Shown here one piece after another: positions 1 to 5,002 of a stretch of DNA of 5,002 nucleotides. The stretch spans positions 1-5,002 of the forward strand of contig JAEXXW010000609.1 of the NCBI GenBank assembly GCA_023405565.1. The letters are read 5' to 3'. The translations under genes and the position numbers were made by a program. The notes under the pieces were generated by a model. It was not told the DNA's origin. It did not search any database and saw only the letters and a list, made by a program, of their open reading frames with translations. Numbering within the stretch: the stretch's first letter is position 1; each line of letters opens with the position of its first letter. Origin of the DNA: Pseudomonadota bacterium (lineage in GTDB: Bacteria > Pseudomonadota > Alphaproteobacteria > Rhizobiales > Xanthobacteraceae).

Positions 1-1343
1 TCGAGCAATCGATGCCTGACGACCTGCGCCGCTTCGTGCAGCGCGCGATGGCAGTCAGCAATGACGAGACCTTCCAGGTCAACGGCATGCTGGCATTGAA
101 CGACCTGAAGGAAGTCGTCTCGCTCGACCGGCCCGATCTGCTGTTTCCGCCCTATAATCCGCGCTTTCCGGAGCGCATCCGCGATCATGGTGGCGATTGC
201 TTTGCGGCGATCCGGCAGAAGGATTTCATCGTCCAGCATCCCTATGAATCGTTCGACGTGGTCGTGCAATATCTGCAGCAGGCCGCGCGCGATCCGGATG
301 TGATCGCCATCAAGCAGACGCTGTATCGCACGTCGGCGGAGTCACCGATCGTCAAGGCGCTGGCCGAAGCGGCTGAAGCCGGCAAGTCGGTCACGGCGCT
401 GGTCGAACTGAAGGCGCGCTTTGACGAAGAAGCGAATATCCGCTGGGCGCGTGATCTCGAACGCGCCGGCGTGCAGGTGGTGTTCGGCTTCATCGAGTTG
501 AAGACGCACGGCAAGCTGTCGCTGGTGGTCCGCCGCGAGGCCGGCAAGCTTGCGACCTACGTTCACGTCGCGACCGGCAATTATCATCCGATTACCGCGC
601 GCATCTATACCGACTTGTCCTACTTCACCGATGATCCGGTGATCGCACGCGATGCAGGACGCATCTTCAATTTCATCACCGGCTATGCCGAGCTCGCCGA
701 ACTGGAAGCGATGGCGGCGTCACCCGTCAATCTGCGCCAGCGCATAGTCGATCATATCGATGCCGAAATCGGTCACGCCAAGGCGGGCCGGCCGGCCGCG
801 ATCTGGATGAAGATGAACTCGCTGGTCGATCCTGGCATCATCGACAAACTGTACGAGGCGTCCCAGGCCGGTGTGTCTGTCGACATCGTGGTGCGCGGCA
901 TCTGCTGTCTGCGGCCGGAAGTGCCGGGGCTGTCCGACAACATTCGCGTCAAATCGATTGTCGGCCGGTTCCTTGAGCATTCGCGCATCTATTGTTTCGG
1001 TGGCGGTCATGGTCTGCCGCACCCGAAGGCGATCGTTTACATCTCCTCCGCGGACATGATGCCGCGCAACCTCGACCGCCGCGTCGAGGTGCTGTGCCCC
1101 ATTACCAACCCGACCGTGCACGAGCAGGTGCTCGACCAGGTCATGGTGGTGAACTTCAACGACAACGAGCAGAGCTGGAAGGTCTTGCCTGACGGCACCG
1201 CAACCCGCATAAGGCCCGCGAAAGGCGAGGAGCCTTTCAACGCCCAGAAATACTTCATGACCAATCCGAGCCTGTCGGGACGTGGGAAATCGCTCAAAGA
1301 ATCAACGCCGCGTCGCCTCATCAGACGCCAGGATCGACGATAG
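1..1343 (+). CDS. ppk: Polyphosphate kinase 1, C-terminal two thirds (5' end outside window)
   Basis: This enzyme reversibly transfers the ATP gamma-phosphate to a growing inorganic polyphosphate chain through a phosphohistidine intermediate. The frame is open from base 3 through the ATG at 12, so that ATG is internal; it stops at TAG 1341-1343. Counting that Met as residue 1, residue n matches E. coli Ppk residue n+269 (alignment from memory). The PPK1 signature residues are all present: R106 (TLYR) and R136 (KARFDEE) for metal/phosphate, the autophosphorylated H166 (KTHGK, codon 507-509), H185 (YVHVATGN), Y199, R295 (VVRGICC) and H323 (LEHSR). Residues 1 to about 52 are the end of the head domain, about 53-233 the C1 domain and about 234-420 the C2 domain; both C domains have the phospholipase D-like fold. 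The tail ends in a basic stretch. The implied full length of about 710 or more residues is normal for the family. The active site looks intact. The ppx gene follows and overlaps its end. Identification is very secure; the start, promoter and any Pho box lie outside the window. Confidence 0.97.
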   Translation, partial: EQSMPDDLRRFVQRAMAVSNDETFQVNGMLALNDLKEVVSLDRPDLLFPPYNPRFPERIRDHGGDCFAAIRQKDFIVQHPYESFDVVVQYLQQAARDPDVIAIKQTLYRTSAESPIVKALAEAAEAGKSVTALVELKARFDEEANIRWARDLERAGVQVVFGFIELKTHGKLSLVVRREAGKLATYVHVATGNYHPITARIYTDLSYFTDDPVIARDAGRIFNFITGYAELAELEAMAASPVNLRQRIVDHIDAEIGHAKAGRPAAIWMKMNSLVDPGIIDKLYEASQAGVSVDIVVRGICCLRPEVPGLSDNIRVKSIVGRFLEHSRIYCFGGGHGLPHPKAIVYISSADMMPRNLDRRVEVLCPITNPTVHEQVLDQVMVVNFNDNEQSWKVLPDGTATRIRPAKGEEPFNAQKYFMTNPSLSGRGKSLKESTPRRLIRRQDRR

Positions 1344-2970
1344 AAAGTCCGACGGGAAGAAGGCCGGCGGTAAGGGCGTTCGCGCCAAGGATAAGCGTAT
1401 CAAGGATACACGCGCCAAGGGGTACGAGAAGTCCCAGGCGTCGCTGACGAAGACATCGGCCCCGATCGAAATGGCGCAAGGCCGGCTCGATCATGGGCCG
1501 TCCGTTGCCGTGATCGATATCGGCTCCAACTCGGTGCGGCTCGTCGTCTATGAGGGGCTGACGCGCAGCCCGGCATCGATCTTCAACGAGAAGGTGCTGG
1601 CAGGCCTCGCGCGCGAGGTCCAGTCCACGGGATTGCTGGCGCCGGCTGCGGTCGCTGAGGCGCTTGCGGCCCTGCGCAGGTTCCGGGCGCTCTGCGACAC
1701 CTTGCAGGTCGAACGTGTTTTCGGCATCGCCACGGCGGCCTGCCGCGACGCCAGGAATGGCCCGGCTTTTATCGAGGAAGCAGAGCGCATCTGCCGCATC
1801 AAGATCGATATCCTTTCCGGCCGGCGCGAGGCCGAACTGGCTGCGCTCGGCATTGTGTCGGGCGTCTACGCGCCGGACGGCATTGCCGGAGATCTGGGTG
1901 GCGGCTCGCTCGAACTGATCGATGTGCGTGGCACGAAAATCCGCAAAGGCGTGACATTGCCGCTTGGCGGCCTGATGCTGAAAGATGCCTCCGGGCAATC
2001 CTTGAAGCGTGCGGAGAAAATCGCCGAAGATTCTTTGACCGGTGTGTCATCGCTGAAAGCGGGCAGGGGCCGCAAACTCTACGCCGTCGGCGGCGCATGG
2101 CGTGCGCTGGCCGGTTTGCACATGGCGCAGACGGGTTATCCGCTGCACGTGATGCACGGCTACACGTTGAAGGCGCGCGAGGCACTGGAGTTTTGCGAGC
2201 TGGTGCAGCGTGTCGACCCGGAAACGCTATCGCAGATCGAAGTCGTCTCCGTGGCGCGTCGTCCGCTGCTGGGCTATGCCGCCGTGGTTCTTGGCCAGTT
2301 GATCCGTCGCGTCAAACCCGAGAGCGTCGTCATCTCGGCACTGGGCGTGCGCGAAGGTTTGTTGTTCTCGTTGCTCAGCGAACGTGAAAAGAAGAAGGAC
2401 CCGCTGATCGATGCCGCGCGCAATCTCAACGTCTTGCGTTCGCGCTCGCCGCAGCATGGCGAGGAACTGGTGGCCTGGACCGACCAGCTCATGGATTCGA
2501 CCGGTATCAACGAAACCGCGGTCGAGCGGCGTCTGCGTCACGCCGCCTGTCTTGTGGCGGATATCGGCTGGCGCACGCATCCGGATTATCGCGGCGAGCA
2601 ATCGCTCAATCTGATCTCGCATGCCGATTTCGTGGCGTTGGATCATGCCGGCCGTGCCTATCTCGCGCTGGCCGTGTATTTCCGCCATGTCGGCATCACG
2701 CATGACGATGAATTGTCGCCGCGCCTGCGCGAACTCGCTTCGACGCGCATTCTTGACCGGGCTCGTGTCCTCGGCGCGGCGATGCGTGTTGCCTATATGG
2801 TGTCGGCCTCGATGCCGGGCGTATTGCCGAAGACGCCGCTCAAGGTTACGCGTGGCAAGCTGACCCTGCAACTGCCAGATCGCTTCGCCGCGCTGAACGG
2901 CGAGCGTGTGACCAACCGTATGCGCACGCTGTCGCGGCTGATCGGCCGCGAATTCGAAGTCATCACTTAA
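1282..2970 (+). CDS. ppx: Exopolyphosphatase, Ppx/GppA family, with basic N-terminal extension
   Basis: This predicted cytosolic enzyme removes terminal phosphate from polyphosphate, opposing the upstream ppk. The actin-like ASKHA fold is clear. Phosphate-1 motif [16 protein letters not shown] is at residues 78-92; the SGRREAE segment at 179-185 holds E183, equivalent to the E. coli catalytic Glu121; phosphate-2 motif [10 protein letters not shown] is at 203-212 with D204 and E211, equivalent to D143 and E150 (from memory). A second actin-like lobe runs to about residue 365. A C-terminal HD-like helical region follows ([12 protein letters not shown] at 419-430, SHADF at 446-450, LDHAGRAY at 453-460). 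The gene ends at TAA 2968-2970. Start: GTG 1282 gives 562 residues and overlaps ppk by 62 bp; ATG 1471 gives 499, closer to the usual 500-510. No other ATG, GTG or TTG lies between. GTG is preferred because codons 21-63 stay open with about 79% GC at third positions, but neither start has a good Shine-Dalgarno. A GppA-type pppGpp phosphatase activity cannot be excluded; the ppk context favours Ppx. Confidence 0.95.
   Translation: MGNRSKNQRRVASSDARIDDRKSDGKKAGGKGVRAKDKRIKDTRAKGYEKSQASLTKTSAPIEMAQGRLDHGPSVAVIDIGSNSVRLVVYEGLTRSPASIFNEKVLAGLAREVQSTGLLAPAAVAEALAALRRFRALCDTLQVERVFGIATAACRDARNGPAFIEEAERICRIKIDILSGRREAELAALGIVSGVYAPDGIAGDLGGGSLELIDVRGTKIRKGVTLPLGGLMLKDASGQSLKRAEKIAEDSLTGVSSLKAGRGRKLYAVGGAWRALAGLHMAQTGYPLHVMHGYTLKAREALEFCELVQRVDPETLSQIEVVSVARRPLLGYAAVVLGQLIRRVKPESVVISALGVREGLLFSLLSEREKKKDPLIDAARNLNVLRSRSPQHGEELVAWTDQLMDSTGINETAVERRLRHAACLVADIGWRTHPDYRGEQSLNLISHADFVALDHAGRAYLALAVYFRHVGITHDDELSPRLRELASTRILDRARVLGAAMRVAYMVSASMPGVLPKTPLKVTRGKLTLQLPDRFAALNGERVTNRMRTLSRLIGREFEVIT
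1381..1425 (+). repeat. Three imperfect 15-bp tandem repeats in the ppx N-terminal extension
   Basis: Three in-frame 15-bp units are at 1381-1395, 1396-1410 and 1411-1425. They encode the pentapeptides [10 protein letters not shown] and RAKGY (residues 34-48 from GTG 1282). The first and third units share their first 10 bases (cgcgccaagg); the first and second share caaggata. The repeat sits in a Lys/Arg-rich segment, probably disordered, before the catalytic fold. The array is visible directly; repeat-unit expansion is an inferred origin for part of the extension. Confidence 0.7.
1457..1500 (+). promoter_or_regulatory. Stem-loop presenting the internal ppx ATG (1471) in its loop
   Basis: Bases 1457-1462 (cggccc) pair with 1495-1500 (gggccg), and 1464-1469 (gatcga) pair with 1487-1492 (tcgatc). 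A small internal loop separates them (1463 opposite 1493-1494). The result is a 12-bp stem closing a 17-nt loop (1470-1486) that begins one base before ATG 1471. The bases where a ribosome binding site for this ATG would lie are inside the 5' arm and do not resemble a Shine-Dalgarno. The pairing is seen directly; an effect on initiation is inferred, and such stems also arise by chance in GC-rich coding DNA. Confidence 0.3.
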
Positions 2971-2979
2971 GGCAACGCG

Positions 2980-5002
2980 TTATGCGGTTTTGTGCTGACC
3001 CATCTGCGTCAGCATGAACGCATATTCTTCCGCTGCTTCCTCGAGGGATGTGTAACGGCCCGATTTGCCGCCATGGCCGGCGCCCATGTTGATCTTCATC
3101 AGCAGTGTGTTGCTGTCGGTCTTGGTCGCGCGCAGCTTCGCCGCCCATTTGGCCGGCTCCCAATAGGTCACGCGTGGATCGTTCAGCCCGCCGGTGATGA
3201 GCAATGCCGGATAGCTTTGCGCCGTAACATTATCGTAGGGGCTGTAGCTGCGGATGTAATCGAACGCCTTCTTGTCGGTGATCGGATTGCCCCATTGCGA
3301 CCATTCGCCGGGCGTCAGCGGCAGCGTTTCGTCGAGCATCGTGTTCAGTACATCGACGAAAGGCACATGCGCCGCAACCGCGCCATAAAGCGACGGTGCC
3401 TGATTGACGACCGCGCCCATCAATTCGCCACCCGCCGAGCCGCCGGCCGCGGTGACGTGGCCGGCCTTGGCATAGCCCTGATCGATCAGGAAACGCGTGA
3501 CATCGACGAAGTCGTTGAAAGTGTTGGTGCGCTTGTCGAGCTTGCCATCGAGATACCAGCGATAGCCGAGATCGTCGCCGCCGCGGATATGCGCGATGGC
3601 GCAGGCAAAGCCGCGATCAAGCAGCGAGAGGCGGTTGGTGGAAAAATTCGGCGGATAGGCGAAGCCATAGGCGCCATAGGCATAGATATGCAGGAAGCCC
3701 GAGCCGTCCTTCTTGAAATCCTTGCGATAGACGATCGAGATCGGGACCATGACGCCATCGCGCGCCGGCGCCATCAGCCGCTCGGTGACATATTGCGTAG
3801 GATCATAGCCGCTCGGGATTTCGCGAACCTTCAGCGTCTCCAGACGCGCATCGGCGAGATGATAGTCATAGACCGTGCTCGGCGTGACCATCGACTGATA
3901 GGAGAGGCGGAGGCGATCGACCTTGTATTCCGGATTGTTGCCAAGGCCCGCGACATAGCTTGCTTCCTTGAACGAGATATAGCGATCGGCACCGCTCTCA
4001 TAGTCGTGCAGGCGGATCTGCGAGAGGCCGTCGACACGTTCCTCCACTACCAGAAGATTCTGGAAGCTGGTCAGCGAGAGAATGTAGTGGTGCTCGTCGC
4101 CGGCGATCAGTTCGGTCCACGTGCCGGGTGACGACACGGGTGCGGTGACGACACGGAAATTCACATGCGAGTCGTTGGTGCGGATATAGAGCGTGCCGTC
4201 GCGTTCATCCACATCGTAAAGCCGTTCCGGCTTGCGCGGCGATACCAGGATGGGCTCGGCGGTGAAATCGCTGGTCGGCAGGATGCGCACTTCACTGGAG
4301 TCGCTGTCGCCCGAGCTGATCGCGGCATAGGCGCGTGACTGCGTCAGCCCGACCGAGACGCCGAATTCGATTTCGCTTTCCTTGTAGACGATGCGGTCGG
4401 ACGATTGCGGGTCGCCGAGTTTGTGATGCCAGACCGTCTTGGAACGCCAGTTCTCGTCGGCGTCGGTGTAGAGAAAGCTTTTTGAATCCGCAGCCCAGAC
4501 GAGGCCGTAGCGCCAGTTCTCAATCACGTCGGACAGGTCGTTGCCGGTGTCGAGATCGCGGACCTTCAGCACATAGCGCTCGGAGCCGTTGGTATCGACC
4601 GCATAAGCGAGCAGGCGGCCATTCGGGCTGATGGCGTGGCCGCCGAGGCGGAAATAGTCGAGGTCCTTGGCCATTTCCGGCTCGTCGATAATGACGACGT
4701 CGGGACCGCCTTTCGCGGGCCGCCTGAACCATTTCGGATATTGCGCGCCGGCATCTAAGGCCGACCAGTAGACGTAATCGCCGTCCTTTTGTGGCACGCT
4801 GGAATCGTCGTCCTTGATGCGGCCTTTCATCTCGGCAAAGATCGTGTCGATCAGCGCCTGATGCGGCTTCATCTCCGCTTCGAAAAAGGCATTCTCCGCG
4901 TTGAGATAAGCGAGCACATCCGGATCCGTGACATTCGGATAGCCGGGATCGCGCAGCCACGCATAGGGGTCTTCGATCGTCTCGCCATGTTGCGTGAAGC
5001 TG
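2980..5002 (-). CDS. ptrB: Oligopeptidase B-type serine peptidase (protease II, family S9A); N-terminus cut by window edge
   Basis: A prolyl-oligopeptidase-family enzyme that, in characterised members, cleaves short peptides after Arg/Lys in the cytosol. The gene ends at TAA (2982-2980) and the frame stays open to the right edge. The GTG at 4917-4915 is internal: 28 further codons upstream encode the conserved family opening HGETIEDPYAWLRD. About 673 residues are visible against roughly 690-700 expected, so about 10-25 are missing. Numbering from codon 4917 as residue 1, a beta-propeller spans about 60-370 and an alpha/beta-hydrolase domain about 375-645. The catalytic triad is S494 (GGSAGG, codon 3438-3436), D580 (GLNDPRV, 3180-3178) and H615 (GAGHGGKSGR, 3075-3073). 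YAYGAYG (412-418), SLLDRGF (431-437) and YWEPAKW (585-591) are also typical. No signal peptide can be judged. Residues at three of the four acidic specificity positions differ from the E. coli enzyme, so substrate preference may differ. It is convergent with ppx, 9 bp apart. Confidence 0.95.
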   Translation of the reverse strand, partial: SFTQHGETIEDPYAWLRDPGYPNVTDPDVLAYLNAENAFFEAEMKPHQALIDTIFAEMKGRIKDDDSSVPQKDGDYVYWSALDAGAQYPKWFRRPAKGGPDVVIIDEPEMAKDLDYFRLGGHAISPNGRLLAYAVDTNGSERYVLKVRDLDTGNDLSDVIENWRYGLVWAADSKSFLYTDADENWRSKTVWHHKLGDPQSSDRIVYKESEIEFGVSVGLTQSRAYAAISSGDSDSSEVRILPTSDFTAEPILVSPRKPERLYDVDERDGTLYIRTNDSHVNFRVVTAPVSSPGTWTELIAGDEHHYILSLTSFQNLLVVEERVDGLSQIRLHDYESGADRYISFKEASYVAGLGNNPEYKVDRLRLSYQSMVTPSTVYDYHLADARLETLKVREIPSGYDPTQYVTERLMAPARDGVMVPISIVYRKDFKKDGSGFLHIYAYGAYGFAYPPNFSTNRLSLLDRGFACAIAHIRGGDDLGYRWYLDGKLDKRTNTFNDFVDVTRFLIDQGYAKAGHVTAAGGSAGGELMGAVVNQAPSLYGAVAAHVPFVDVLNTMLDETLPLTPGEWSQWGNPITDKKAFDYIRSYSPYDNVTAQSYPALLITGGLNDPRVTYWEPAKWAAKLRATKTDSNTLLMKINMGAGHGGKSGRYTSLEEAAEEYAFMLTQMGQHKTA
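2993..3014. terminator. Weak hairpin just past the ppx stop, inside the 3' end of ptrB
   Basis: Bases 2993-2999 (tgctgac) and 3008-3014 (gtcagca) form a perfect 7-bp inverted repeat around an 8-nt loop, 22 bp after the ppx stop. It could help end ppx transcription because the 9-bp gap between genes leaves no room for a terminator. Against this, no U-run follows the stem in either direction, and the sequence also encodes the C-terminal residues of the peptidase. A rho-independent terminator is therefore unlikely; at best it is a pause or 3'-end stabilising hairpin. Confidence 0.15.

Noticed and set aside
12..14. ATG at 12 as the start of ppk
   Set aside because: The frame is open upstream to the window edge, and the protein from this Met would lack the whole N domain and most of the head domain of PPK1.
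1321..1998. A 225-codon open frame on the minus strand, opposite ppx
   Set aside because: It is antisense to the conserved phosphate-binding motifs of ppx and has no recognisable domain, so it is best read as a shadow of the ppx codon bias.
2227..2871. A 214-codon open frame on the minus strand, opposite the ppx C-terminal half
   Set aside because: The same shadow effect; the + strand frame is the conserved Ppx/GppA one.
2974..2981. 8-bp palindrome aacgcgtt between ppx and ptrB as an operator
   Set aside because: It lies at the 3' ends of two convergent genes where no promoter is expected, and a palindrome this short is likely to occur by chance.
3661..3690. Short repeat built on gccatag/gcatag
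   Set aside because: It encodes the conserved YAYGAYG stretch of S9A peptidases, so protein constraint explains the repetition.
2992..4131. A 379-codon open frame on the + strand, opposite the peptidase gene
   Set aside because: It lies entirely antisense to a well-conserved oligopeptidase B frame with its catalytic residues. Its protein matches no family I recognise, and long antisense open frames are common in GC-rich genes with G/C-ending codons.
4915..4917. GTG at 4917-4915 as the start of the peptidase
   Set aside because: The frame continues open to the right edge and encodes the conserved HGET...DPYAWLRD opening of the family, so this codon is internal.

Overview
The window is about 60% GC by eye, with coding frames strongly GC-biased at the third codon position and almost no non-coding DNA. 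The protein sequences and the ppk-ppx gene pair look alphaproteobacterial, most likely Hyphomicrobiales/Rhizobiales (Bradyrhizobium-like or a relative). This is a judgement from recalled protein similarity, not from a database search.

Layout. (1) The left edge to 1343 on the + strand is the C-terminal two thirds of polyphosphate kinase 1 (ppk); its 5' end lies outside the window. (2) 1282-2970 on the + strand is an exopolyphosphatase of the Ppx/GppA family (ppx). It starts at a GTG that overlaps the ppk end by 62 bp, or at an internal ATG at 1471. (3) Only 9 bp past the ppx stop, the minus-strand gene at 2980 to the right edge encodes an oligopeptidase B-type serine peptidase (protease II, ptrB/opdB, family S9A). 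It is nearly complete and lacks only a short N-terminal piece beyond the right edge. No stretch over 300 bp is without a gene, and I see no RNA genes, mobile elements, CRISPR arrays or origins.

How the genes work together. Ppk makes inorganic polyphosphate from ATP and Ppx degrades it from the chain end, so the two form a polyphosphate-turnover operon with tight, probably coupled, translation. The peptidase is a separate, convergent unit with no evident functional link.

Novelty. This is mainly ordinary housekeeping sequence and I do not see an undescribed system. The points worth a second look are: a lysine/arginine-rich N-terminal extension on Ppx with a 15-bp tandem repeat; a 12-bp stem-loop that places the internal ppx ATG in its loop; and the replacement of three of the four acidic residues that set dibasic-site specificity in enterobacterial oligopeptidase B. 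The catalytic triad of that peptidase is intact.
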